Part shown: positions 52,901 through 64,000 of the stretch, in pieces
Position numbering within the stretch: position 1 is the stretch's first letter
Layout of the letters: each line of letters starts with the position of its first letter
From: Crotophaga sulcirostris
Lineage: Eukaryota > Chordata > Aves > Cuculiformes > Crotophagidae
Assembly: GCA_013397455.1 (NCBI GenBank)
Contig: VYZB01000016.1
Location: forward strand, 434,001 to 498,000
Direction of reading: 5' to 3'
Length of the DNA: 64,000 nt
The notes under the pieces: generated by a model
The model's input: only the letters and a program-made list of their open reading frames with translations
Told to the model about the DNA's origin: nothing
The model's database searches: none
Program-made: the position numbers and the translations under genes

Positions 52901-55878
52901 AATTTCCATGCCTCCCAGTGGAAGAATAAACCTCTGGTTTTCAAGGTAGCATTGTTCTTTGTTAATAGGTAATATGTTAGTTCTAATAAAGTATGATTCA
53001 ATTTACATGCTGTAGTCCTATTAGTGCTGTTTGTAGAGTACAAGTATCCAAGAGGTGTCTGATTTAGTAAGTTTCTCAAAAAAACCACTGTGCAAAACCT
53101 ATTTCATTATACTGTAATTCTATCCTGAGCCTACTGATTAGGATAGATGCTAGACTGACAATGTCAAAAACCATGCCCAGAACAGTATGGTTTGCTCATA
53201 CTTTCCTGACAGCTTCAGAGACAAACTCTAAGAGTAAGTTCACTCTTTACTCAGTAGGTACATAGATTATTTCCTCAGATAACTGAAGACATGTCATTGT
53301 GATAGTGGGTTTTATCATATGGACATCTGTCCTGCTGAAACCGCGCTGGGGCTACCAACTAATTTCAGAAAACTACCGCAGCCACCAGCTGATAATGACT
53401 TCCAGTTGCTATTGACCTTGGCCATAGTTATAGCAGTGACCTGGAAGAAATGAAAGGCTCTGTGCCTCATTACCAACCCCCTGAACTGTCAAGGCCCATT
53501 ATCTTGTGGAGGAGTTTCTCTTTCTGCACATAATCTTCAGACTTGCCTTCATGCAGAAGAAAAAAATTGCTTTGCTATTTTCAGATGTTAGAAAAAGTCC
53601 CCACAAGAGCTCTTGTGGCTTTTTAATATTGGTGTAAAGCAGAATTCAGACATTTCTATTGGAAAGTTCTTCTCAGAGATGCACACAATTGCTATCCCTT
53701 AAAGTTCCGAGCCTGTTTCCAAATCCGTAAGAGCAGCAGGCTTTGACCTTAGGTCAGTATAAGCTTGAGATGACAAATTAATAGGCCTTTATATATGGCT
53801 AAGTCAGCTAGAAGGTTTTCCAGAGTGGTAACTGTGTCCCTGTTCTTAAAAGATGCTCTTCTCTCCTAATAATCAGGCTTTCTAAAAGAAAGCAACAATG
53901 CTTCACTCAAAAATTTCTGTGAGAAGGAAGACTGTCAGCTCTCTTCAGAAAGGCTGGAGTGTTTTTCATAGCATGATTTTTGTACTGAAGCAGTTTCCTT
54001 TCTTCTTGTACTATTAAAGCTTCTAGTATTTGAACTCTGGCTTCCTAATAGCTTGGCTGACCCTCATGCCCGGCTATGGCAGAAGGAAAACCAGATGCCA
54101 CCTTCCTCCAAGGCCCTGCAGCAGACATGGTGGCTGTGGTACAGTCGTTGCGTCCTGATTTTGGGCAGTGTTGCTCCCTCAGTCTCTCACAGAAGGACAG
54201 AAGGAGCTGGCAAGGTGCAAACAGGTGCCTGCACATCCCATAGGGTGCTTGGGAGTTCTTGTAGGCCCTCCTCCTAGTAAGGACACAACAGCCTTTTGTA
54301 CACAATACAGTTAGCTCCTTCTTACAAGATAAAGTATTCTATTTGCTTATAGAGCAAAAAGAAGCATGACAGAAAGGCCCCTACCCATTTGGTTTACTCC
54401 TGTCAATTCTGATGGCATCCCTCAAAATTAGTCTGGTATGCATGTGTGTTTACCCGCTTTTTGACGGGAAGGGCAGATGCTGGAGGTGAAAACCAGTGTT
54501 TGTGAAAGGTGGATGTAACACCACCACCCTCAGCCAGAGCATGAGATGGTTTTGACTTTGCCATCTTGCGTATGTTAATATAAAGAAAGAGTATTGTACT
54601 TACTAGTGTTTCACATCCCCCCAAAATCAAGCAATTTCATCATAATTACATTTTTAAAAAGACCCTTTCTTTTTCAAAAGTGTTTTTAAACAGCTACTAT
54701 TTCTTGTTGACTTACTGTGTTATATTTGATTTTGTCTTCATACTTCTTTAATTGAATGCAGGGTAGTTTCTGTGGGATTGTTGCTCAGCACACAGAGCAC
54801 TTTTCTGAGTTTGTAATCAATTGCAATTTGACAAGTAGCTTCTTTCTCCCCCCCCGCCCCCAACTGGGCAAACAGGCACATTCTAGAGTAGTATTAAAAT
54901 ACTGGCAGGGCAAGTTTGGCACGGATGTGGTTTACCAAGAATAATCGGAGATTTATTTCAACAGATACAGTAAGTGTATTGTCCCTGGAAACTTTCAAAC
55001 TGTCTAATCATTCCCACTCCTCTCTCTCTCTCATACTCTTGCCTGTGTGAACTAAATATGTTGAATCTACCCAACTCACAAATACCAGTTGCCCGTCTGG
55101 GTAGTTTCTGCTTTACCAAAGATTCACAGTCAGGTTACTCTACAAGTCACTCCAGATTTATGCAGTAAAAATTAATAAAATTAATCATCCTACATATCCT
55201 TTTTAAAGCAACTTAATCTGTGCTTATCCTCCCAGAATCTTCATAGGTAGCAAAAACAGTGTTAGAATCTCCTTCTCATTAGGAGAGAGAGCATATATCA
55301 CTGGCTGGTCTTATTGAGGTCATAGGTAAAGTCTGCATTTCATGGGGTGAGAACTGAGATCATCAGTCCTGGATCTGTCTGTCCATCACACCACTTCCGT
55401 TAATAATTAATTTTTATCATCTTCCTCAAGTTTAAAATTATCCATTTCCAGATAGATTTTTACAGATCATCCTGCCCAGAAGCACAATAGAAAATATCAA
55501 AAGCAAATCCAAAGAAAAAAACCCTCACTTGTCATGTGCAGACATCTTAAATAGGGTCCAGCAAGCACATGATATGCAAAGATTATTAAAAGACATTCTA
55601 TTGTTTCATTATGTTATGTGGTTGTTAGCTAAAGACCAGAATATGTCTCCTCATTTTTTCTTGAATTCCAATTTCATAAAGGAAAATAACCCAAGGGAAA
55701 AAAATCACTCCATTCTCTACAGCTTCCCAGTAATAGCTGTGGTTGTGGCACAAGCTTAATGCACAGAGACACAAAATCATTTCAGACAGGGCTGTGTTAA
55801 TCCATATTTTGTAAAATGAGAACACTTCCAATGACTTGGCATTTACTGCTTAATTCTATTTTTTTTTCATTCCTGTAG
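49956..55878 (+). other. Last intron, 5923 bp
   Basis: It begins gtggag and ends cattcctgtag. It is AT-rich with poly-A/T runs and no recognised CR1, RNA gene or exon. A GC-richer patch at about 54040-54280 has short overlapping open frames on both strands without recognisable similarity. Confidence 0.85.
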
Positions 55879-56046
55879 GACAAAACTTTGTTCCATCCGG
55901 TAAGCAGCAGCTGCATAGATTGTAACCCAGCCGAGAAGAAGATTTTCATGAACAGATGTGATCCTTTATCTGAAACTCAACAGTGGATTTTTGAACATAT
56001 TAATATGACTGTTCTAGAAAAATTTAACAGCAAGGCCAGATCCTAG
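55879..56046 (+). CDS. GALNTL6: GALNTL6 last coding exon: lectin domain gamma repeat and C-terminus
   Basis: This exon codes 55 residues and then TAG (56044-56046), starting [15 protein letters not shown] after acceptor cattcctgtag. CID is the third CLD-like motif, its cysteine pairing with that in MNRC, and T-Q-Q-W is an intact QxW. Asn in H-I-N-M-T is an N-glycosylation sequon near the C-terminus. The final residues after LEKFN (SKARS) are the part of the protein most likely to vary between species. A good cryptic donor, CCG|gtaagc, lies inside the exon at 55900. Confidence 0.95.
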   Translation, partial: DKTLFHPVSSSCIDCNPAEKKIFMNRCDPLSETQQWIFEHINMTVLEKFNSKARS

Positions 56047-56333
56047 AAACAAAAAAAAATGAACATACCCAATTACATACAGACTGCAGACTACATTTTC
56101 GCCAGCATCTGGGTCGAAGAAATCAGGAATTAAATTTCCTAGATTTAGGAAATCTGTTCTGAGGCTTAAGAAAATGCCACAGCAAGAGCCAGCAGGCTGT
56201 CCTTGTGGATGTACAGTATCTGAAGAACTTGGCCAGGAGCCTCACCGGATGCTGCTGTGAACTTCAGGCTGAAAATTTCCTTGCTGGTCAAGGGAAAAAA
56301 ATGTTTTAACGCTGTTTAAAAGTACTCCAAGTT

Positions 56334-56339
56334 AATAAA
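56334..56339 (+). promoter_or_regulatory. Polyadenylation signal AATAAA, first candidate
   Basis: Canonical hexamer 288 bases after the stop codon; a T/G-containing stretch (ctgctgtagtgagt) follows within about 50 bases. Confidence 0.5.
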
Positions 56340-56548
56340 CTAAAACAAAATTCTAGAGTTTCTCAGGTCAAATCCTGCTGTAGTGAGTAGCTCAGAACAG
56401 ACGCTATAATGCGGAATGGGTATATGGTGCGCATGACAGCTACAGCAACCTGAAGAAATCCCAAGTTTTAGAACTAAACATGCTGGTAAAAGAGTAACAA
56501 TGTACCAGCAGTCCCTAGACAAGATATATGCTCTGTTGACATTCTCTT

Positions 56549-56554
56549 AATAAA
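56549..56554 (+). promoter_or_regulatory. Polyadenylation signal AATAAA, second candidate
   Basis: Canonical hexamer followed almost at once by the GT-rich aggttgggtt, which would suit a downstream element, though it is closer than usual. Confidence 0.45.
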
Positions 56555-56689
56555 AGGTTGGGTTAAGCAGGTTTAACCCTTAGAACTGCTGCAATTAATT
56601 TTAAATACCTCCCTTTTACATTCCATTCATTACCAAAATAGGAATGGTAGGAATCTTAGGGTCTAGAATTACACTGTAGTGAAGCATGA

Positions 56690-56695
56690 AATAAA
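56690..56695 (+). promoter_or_regulatory. Polyadenylation signal AATAAA, third candidate
   Basis: Canonical hexamer followed by a T-rich stretch (ggttttgcc). It would give the longest 3' UTR of the three candidates. Confidence 0.4.
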
Positions 56696-57065
56696 CGGTA
56701 AGGTTTTGCCTTCACATTTCCCCACTTCTGGATAAAAAAAAAAAGTAAAGCAATCAAATTTCTATACATGATACATTTAGCAATTGTGATTCAAATTCCA
56801 TTGTCACACAAGGTGAATTTTTTTTTTCAGTGACAAATATAATAGCAGCAGCTGCAGCATAATGGAAGGCTTGCAGACTAACTATCTTTTGTAAAGGTAA
56901 AATCCTTACCAAAGTATAAATTAAATTGAACATAGGCTGGGAAAAAAAAACATCAGGAGAGTAGGAAATAATTGCATACTGCATGCTGAACTAGGTTAGT
57001 CAAATTAACATTGGTACACTGCCATCACCTAAAAGTGTGTTGACTCCCTGCAGTGTAGCTTTAAA

Positions 57066-57087
57066 AGATCTTGCAGAGATCTTGCAG
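57066..57087. repeat. 11-bp perfect tandem doublet
   Basis: The unit agatcttgcag occurs twice head to tail. It is a short duplication with no evident role. Confidence 0.85.
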
Positions 57088-58832
57088 TGCTCTTGACGGA
57101 TAGTGGAGAGAAAAATCGACACAAAACTAGCTGGGCAGTTTCAGAGTTTTTGAAATCTGTGATGGAAATGACATGAATCTTCCAGAGTGAATGGCATTGT
57201 AGATCTCACGATGGAGGAAACAAGAAGTGCAAATAAGTTTAGTGTTACAATATATTGGTGCTTTAGGCGTGGGCACAGTTCAGATTAAGAGAGACTTCTG
57301 TCACACTGATGATCATTATCGCCCATGGTGTCCCTCAGACCCACCAAGCTGTTGGCATGAGAGGCCTCTAAAAATCTGGAGGGGGAGGAACTATGGTTCC
57401 TCTCAGTAGAAAATAGTTAATACTGATGTATGGAGCATAATTGATAGGTTTGGGATTGTTTCAAGGTAAGAGCAAGTATTAATTTATATCAAGTATCATG
57501 GCCTGCTTTTACTTCAAAGATGAACTGACAAATGAAAGCACCATAAATGCAGATAGATAACATCCTCTAAGAGGTAGCTGTAACAGCGCTTTCAGGTTCC
57601 AAAAATATCATATGTAATTAAGTTGCTTATTCTGATTGCTGGAGAGGTGGCTGACTAACCAAAATACTGATGTGCAATCTACACTGTTTTGAATAAGTAG
57701 AGTGACTGTGTTTTGTTTATTGCTCCTTAAACTGTTTTATTGCACAAAGAGCGCTGATTGCATCCAGAGGATGGTTCTAGTACCAATAACTATGTGCTAT
57801 TTTATGGCAGCACCTTGTAGTTGTATGTTAAGACCCAAAACTGTAGGTCATAGGAACTTTTGGAGAGGGGAATGAGATCCTGTAGCATTCAGGATGCACG
57901 CACTTGAAAAATAGGGAAATGCATCCGTACTTTGAGCAATCGTTGTAAGTTAGTGAAGAGACCTTTCAAATAATCTGAAAATAATACATCTATAGAGTTA
58001 GATTTCTCATTTTATGATTTTAAAAATAAGTGAGTTTGTTTAGATATTGTTTAAATTTAATTTGGATGTATGGTGCACTGAGGAATGGAAACAGTCAGGC
58101 TGCTGTATAAGGGTACTTCAGATTTGTTTAGCTATCAGTACACAGAACTAGTCTAGGCACTGCACACTGTCAGCCTTCCCAGGTGCAGAGCTTGTAGCAT
58201 AATTTAATTGCAGCCTGAACATGAGGAAAGAGGATTTGGTAAAAGAAGAAAATGGCTGTCTAAAATGTAAATGTAGCCCTCAAGCTGCTGATTGTAACTG
58301 GCCCCAAACTGTCAAAGTCCTGGAACCAACACTGTATGCCCAAAATAGAGGCAAAGGAGAACTGCTAAACTAGCTAAGCAATTTATGTTATGCACAGATT
58401 GGTAGGGTTATATCATTCAGTGTCTGAAAGCATCTCAGTGGGCTCATTTTTTAAATGTCTGTGGGAACTAGGCTGCTATTGAGGCAAAGAACTTCTATGC
58501 TTTTTACATCCCTCCCTGAGTAATATTGCATAGGATCTTGCACTGCTAAAGAAAACCTTCCCCTTACTCATAGCTGAGCACTAATTGTAAGATCTAGCAG
58601 TCCTTGTCAGAAAACAGTCCACATAACTAATACTCAGATGTTCTGGGAGGGGAAAAAAGTATGATCTAGATAATGTTTTCAGGTTTTATAGGCAAAACAT
58701 AAGAAAAATATATTGGAGTTTGTTGTGGATCAATGGTGAGCAAATATTGATCAATCTGGAAATACAAAAGTTAAATGCAGTTCAGTATCTTGAGAAAAGT
58801 TTAATAAGAACTTGCCACAGTGCAGCACAGAA

Positions 58833-58864
58833 ACACACACAGAGTATATATGTGTATATATGTA
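58833..58864. repeat. AC then TA/TG-rich alternating run
   Basis: An alternating purine-pyrimidine stretch (acacacacagag, then tatatatgtgtatatatgta) of about 32 bp; a simple repeat. Confidence 0.7.
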
Positions 58865-61800
58865 CCCGTGACCAGTGGAAAGAGGTAGATGGAGGACAGA
58901 GGTTTGTTTTCACTTCATGGGTTGGTCTTTCAAATATTTAGTATAACCAGAACTACACAGAAAAAAAATTATAGGACACATTAGAGCATTATCTCACTGT
59001 TTTCAGCTTAAGCAAATTTCTCTTTTTTAAAAACTGAGACAAAAAAAAGCTATCATGCAGTTTCACCACAGTCAACTGTAATCCTCCTGCTATGGGTATA
59101 AGGTGGCCCTAGGGACAGTGTGCTTCAGAGCTATACTCCTGTAATGTTCAAGATGATAGATTCCCAAAATGGTTATGGCTTGCTAAGCACATTACTCCTT
59201 CAACAGAAAGCTTTATTAATAATAAATGATCATCCCTACCTCTAAATTAAATTCTGTCTTGGGTGTTCTCCAATGCTTTCCACTCATAACAGTATTTCAT
59301 GACAAATTTAACATTCAGAACTTCTTCAAGTATTCTTACAACCATATCTTTTCCACCCAACGAACATCAGAACAACTTGATAGGATGGGCAGATGTATCT
59401 TCCACTCATATTTCACCAGGAGCACTTAGTTTTAATACATTTCTCAAAAAGGCTACAAAGTTTCTTCACAGAAATTTTTTAGAATACCAGGTAGTTCTGA
59501 ATGTACTTTGAATGTAGTGCACAGGTAGCGTTAACTGACCTGGGCTTCTGATTTCAGTGGAGCTATACTAATCTGCCCTAAATAATTACTTGCTTTAGGT
59601 TTTTTCAATTAATTATTTTATGGCTTTAATCAACATGCCTGAAAAGATCTTTGTATCCTAAGAGTTCATCAGCACCTACCCTAAACTTTTTCCATTTTCA
59701 GTTATATCTGGCTTTTTTGTGGCCAGCAAACTACTGCCACAGGAGAGAGAGCAACTGCAAAAGCTGGAATAAACACCAAGTGCATCTAAATACTAAAATC
59801 ATATGTGTTTCCCTGCATATATTCCAAAATCTAAACTAAACAGAAGCCTTGGGTGGAAGGGTTTAAAGGAGAGAGGAGGAGCTGGGAAACAAAGCATGTC
59901 ATGTGTCAGAGAACAGCCTTGTTGCAGAGGTATGACAAGACTTCACTTTTCTTTGGGCACAGTCTTATTTCAGAAAAATGAAATTGCTTTAGAACAAATG
60001 TTTCTGCAACTTTATAGATATTTTAGTGATACAGTGAATAAATGGTCTTTAGCTGCTGAACTAGGTTTTCCTCAGGATAAAGACAGACTAAGCTTGAAAG
60101 GAAGCTGACAAGCACTTAACAGCCTTCGATTACTGGCAGTTTACAAGGCATCAATGTCTCCATGACCTCAGTGAAATCGGATGCCACAGATGGTCACAGA
60201 AGAAACCTAGATAACTAGCTTAACCAAATTGATTTGATTGGTTGCACCTCCATAAGATGTCACCTTTGTTTAAAAAAAAAAGTAATCATAATCACAATTC
60301 ATTTGCTTTTTTACTGATAACTTCTGTAAAGGATTGAGTGAGTAAAGGACATGACCCACACCTAAGCCGGAAAAGGGGCTGGCACGTAAATGCCTACTCA
60401 CAACTACCCAGGCAGATCGAGGAGGGAGCATTTTAGGAAGGCAGTGTTGGGAGGCTATCGGTGTGGCTGCTAGGGCTATATCCATTTTCCATTTAAAGAG
60501 CATTAGTCTTTAATGCTGTTAGGCCAGTGTTTTTCAAGAGAACACAAGAGGTAAGTTAAAAAAAGAATACAATAACGGATTTATTTTTGCTTTTTAACCC
60601 ATCAAGATTGTTAGGGAAACCATTTCAAAACCCTTGAAAACAAAAAAGATTATTTTTTGTTTTATAACTGGTATTAAGTATGTAACGTCAATGAATTAAT
60701 TTGTTTAACTAACTTGGTTCCACTTAGGTTCATATATCTTCTTAGAAAGAGCACAAGGGTCCCAAAGTACTTTTGCGTAAGATTTTTGGGATCTTGCCCT
60801 GACTGAAAGAAAGGTTTGAAAGACCTTTAAAAAACCCTCAGAAATAAGCCAAAAGGTAACAAAACCAACCAACAAAACAAAAAAAACCCTGCCTATTATG
60901 CCTAGTATACTAAGAAATTTTTCTAAACTTCTTGTTTTAAAATAGTATCCATTGACTAGAAAATTTTAGTTAATATGGTTTAGTAAATCTTTCAAGTATA
61001 GTGGTTTCTGATAAGATTTTTACTCTTTAAAAAATCAAATTTTAGGAAATCTGTATAGTTATTTGCTGACGGATTTATTTTAACTATGTGTAATACATAA
61101 GTCTGTCTTGAGGTCTCCTGTAATCACATATTTCCCTGTTATAACTCTGAATGCACTGGACTGAAAAACAGCTAAACAAAGGCATAAAAAAGATCCAGCT
61201 AAAATCTATCTATGAAACCTATGTAAAAACAAAGAAACAATGAGAAAGTTTAGCTAGAGGTGATGAGAAAGATGCATCATGTTTCCTGAAAGCTTCAGCA
61301 GCATTCCGAAAATACATTTGCTCTGTGCACTGGCTTCCTATTCTTTCAGTGTATCATTAATATCAGTGGTACTGCCCCTGAAGCTGAACTTCTGAAAATG
61401 ATGTCCAATCATGTGGCACAGGAAATGGAAAAGCATGGTGCAAGAGAAAAAAAAAAATCAGTTTCTAGGAACAGTTCCTGAAAAAACGGTATTCAAACAT
61501 TGCAGACTGGAATGCCCTAAGAGTCTTAGCTATTTATAAGGTTCCCATTATCTTAATATTTTTGTCTTTTTTAACAGGACCTGGTAGTGTGATAGGTGCT
61601 TCAAGGACTCTTATTAAAACAATGCAAACAACAGGGAACAAAGAGGACAGGGGTTAAAACAGTAAGAATTTGTGGTTACCTAAAAATGTCATGTCCACAG
61701 CTCTGTCAAGCAGGTTAATTATACACAAACAGAAATGTCCTCCTTTTGTGTGGCCACTGTGGTAGATGCCCAGCTCCAGTAAATACATGAATTAGAAGGA

Positions 61801-64000
61801 GCCTTGTAAAGTTGGCCAGCAGTAAAGCCTGTACTCAGCAGAAGATACAGAAAAAGTCACAACAGCCCATTTTTGAGAAGCAGGTGAGTAGGGCTTTGAG
61901 ATAGGTATCACTGATAGTGTAAGAGATGTGAGAGAATCTGCAGCGAGAAAGTCTGTTAAGTGATACTATCCAAAAGACATAAAGATACAGGAAAGAAAAA
62001 CTTGGTCCTCATTAACCTTAGCCCTCATTAGCCTTGTCAATATCCCTAACACTTTGTCAAAGTATTAGCTGATTTAATTAAGTTAATCCTTCACCTCTCC
62101 CAGTTAAATGACTCAAGCCAGAAGGAATCATGGCCCAGGCAAATTTTTGTTGATCAGCTTGGAGCATCTAATTGGCACAAAACACCACTAGGCACAGTTT
62201 AGTGAAAAACCTCAACTGGCACCAGAATGAAAACAATGTTACCAGACTGGAGGATCTCTAGGCCCCTGGCATCTCTCTGTGGAAAAAAAAAAATTAATTT
62301 GCCTAAAGGAGTGATTGATGGGAATGATCCTAGATTAAGAAGATCAGGAGTCATGAGCTTGCACGGAGGTGAAAGGCCAAATGGTGAGATTAGGAGATGA
62401 CAGTTTAATTGAGAAAGGAAGGAGGAAATAGTTGGTAAAAGGAAAGAGGCAGGAATCGCATTTATTTCTGGGTATGAAGGAAGCATGACCTACAAGAGTC
62501 AGCCACTGATCATTTTGGATACCTCTTCATACCAGGGTTTGCGTGCTTATTTCCATCACACATACTCAGGAATTGAGAAGTAATCAGTTTCAGCCACTCC
62601 TGCAAAGGACTTAAATTTAGAATAAAGAGAATAAAGCTTTGCTGGAAACAAGCCAGTGATGAGACAACCCATGTTTCTCCTCAGATATCCCATACAGATC
62701 TAAACAAGAACAGTGTAGCTCTGCCTTCATGACTCCCTGCACCGCTTTTATCCATTTCAGTTATTTTCTTTATTCTTTTTCCTATTTGGTGTTGCCCCCC
62801 TTCTGTTGGCTCCACATCTGTAGGATTCTGCCAGAATGCTGGTCCTCTTTCTTCCCTCCATTCTGGTTTTTACTGAGGTGTTTCTGCTGTTGCAGGTGCC
62901 TTCCACAAGATAAGAATGACTAAAGCTGCTTTGATCTTGACTTGGCAGAGCCCTAAGCCCTTCTGCCTCAGGTACTTCCACTTGCTGCAGCTTGTGCTAG
63001 CAGAAGGGTGGGGAAAAGAAAGGCACCTGAGGAGAAGGGAGAAGTCCTGTCCTATGGGTCAGTCTCATTACAGATTTTGTCAGTGAAAGGGTTATAGCTC
63101 ATAGCACAGACAAACATGTTGGAAGGAGAAAATTGCATTGGTGATCTACTTTCTTGCCCATCTTAAAAATTCAGTGCTACTCAGAGAGGGGAATATTTAA
63201 GAACAGGAGCATCTTATTCAGTGGAGACACTTCTTACAAATGTTTAGAAGCAGCTGAACTTAACCTTGGCAAGCAGATTTTAACTTGTGATTATCCTTAT
63301 TGAGCTAACAGATATAAGAAAATTAGTTAGAATTATATTGAAATATCATTTGTGTAAGCGACCAGGGGGTTATAACAACTTTAACTGAAGGCATTATTTC
63401 AGATCTGAAATGGATGTGTAATCTCTGGTTAATGCACGATACAAGCTAATGTCTAGTCAAGCTGCAGAGTCAAAGGGGCTTTTTTTTTTTCACAAAACCC
63501 CCAAAGCAAAGTGATTGTCCAATGTGCAACATCTCATGCTTTCAGCTCTATAGGGCTCCAGTTTATTCCCTAATATGTCAGCAAATCTATTATATATAAA
63601 AAGGTGTCCCCACAATTCTCATTATCAGAGCTGCATTTGCAAAGATGGCAGTAAAACATCACCTTTTCTTTCCTATTAGCAGAGAACTCTCTTGTTTCCT
63701 ATTTGTTTTCATATACCTCCAGAATCATTTATTTCTAACCAGAAAACATGGATAGAAGCTGTACCCTATCCTTTCACTAAATGAGTTTCTAGGAAATCAG
63801 AGCACCAGTGTGAAGGCCGTAAAAATGCAGTGTGGAAAGGATTTTCAGCCAAGGAAAAAGAGTTTTCATATAGAAGAAAAATGACCCCCCCTAAAGTTCG
63901 TTTTCCTTTCTTCCTGTCACATTAGCCTCCAGACTGCAGCTGCTGCTCTATATCTGAACACATCATGGTAATCTACACCTGGAAAGATAATAATGCTTCA

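Larger units (their letters stand above)
11919..56046 (+). other. GALNTL6: GALNTL6-like gene, 3' half (six exons to the stop codon)
   Basis: Six separated coding blocks, each bounded by AG and GT where expected, join into one 293-codon frame that ends at TAG. The product is the C-terminal half of a Golgi type II membrane enzyme that moves GalNAc from UDP-GalNAc to Ser/Thr, starting mucin-type O-glycosylation. The order is end of catalytic domain, linker, then an R-type lectin domain of three repeats. All internal junctions are phase 0. I choose GALNTL6 over GALNT10 from remembered similarity, mainly in the lectin exons ([27 protein letters not shown]); no alignment was run. The GALNT10/GALNTL6 branch is shown by WGGEQYE, where most family members have WGGENxE. 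The upstream exons are outside the window. Confidence 0.85.
56047..56715 (+). other. GALNTL6: Probable 3' UTR of the GALNTL6-like gene
   Basis: The sequence after the stop codon holds three AATAAA hexamers (56334, 56549, 56690). The end is therefore uncertain: about 300 bases if the first is used, about 660 if the third. No repeat interrupts it. Confidence 0.55.
56716..64000. other. Intergenic flank, no gene recognised
   Basis: About 7.3 kb of AT-rich sequence downstream of the gene. The open frames are short (at most about 100 codons) and show no family motif or exon-like run flanked by splice sites. An 11-bp tandem doublet (57066-57087) and a TA/TG-rich run (58833-58864) are the only repeats noted. 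A longer 3' UTR of the upstream gene could extend into the start of it. Confidence 0.6.

Noticed and set aside
54045..54305. Overlapping open frames of 74-86 codons on both strands in a GC-richer patch
   Set aside because: No recognisable domain, no exon-like boundaries fitting the gene, and similar frames on both strands point to composition only.
62199..62981. Several open frames of 60-95 codons in the downstream flank
   Set aside because: Low-complexity hydrophobic or serine-rich products with no motif; expected by chance in this length of sequence.
1..64000. Bacterial-type features: operons, CRISPR arrays, ribosome-binding sites, insertion sequences
   Set aside because: The window is vertebrate intron and exon sequence. 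No regularly spaced repeats, operon-like gene packing or prokaryotic mobile elements were seen.

Overview
The window looks like bird nuclear DNA: AT-rich, intron-dominated, and carrying fragments of CR1 LINEs, the main interspersed repeat of avian genomes. Two of these have the catagaat-type terminal octamers and two encode the C-terminal part of the CR1 reverse-transcriptase ORF. The species cannot be named from the sequence alone. A 988-base run of N (43487-44474) is an assembly gap.

One protein-coding gene is supported: the 3' half of a polypeptide N-acetylgalactosaminyltransferase on the + strand, best matched to GALNTL6 (also called GalNAc-T20), with its paralogue GALNT10 the main alternative. 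Six exons (11919-12036, 21773-21880, 33957-34178, 41863-41979, 49806-49955, 55879-56046) join in frame into 293 codons plus a TAG stop. That is roughly the last half of a protein of about 600 residues. In order they encode the end of the catalytic domain (Gal/GalNAc-T motif with WGGE, then the PCSRVGH segment with a metal-ligand histidine), a linker, and the three repeats of the C-terminal ricin-type (R-type) lectin domain. The promoter, the first exons, the membrane anchor and the N-terminal UDP-binding half lie upstream of the window.

Layout: 1-11918 is inferred intron; 12037-55878 is exons and five introns of 5.9-12.1 kb. The 21881-33956 intron holds two CR1 fragments on opposite strands. 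The 41980-49805 intron holds two more CR1 fragments, the gap and a GATA/GATG microsatellite. 56047 to about 56715 is the probable 3' UTR with three AATAAA signals, and the rest to 64000 is intergenic with no gene recognised.

No undescribed system was found. The points most worth checking are the weak splice donor after the fifth exon with a stop codon just inside the intron, the frame-neutral exon structure of the lectin domain, and the CR1 copy cut by the assembly gap. The other short open frames do not look like genes.
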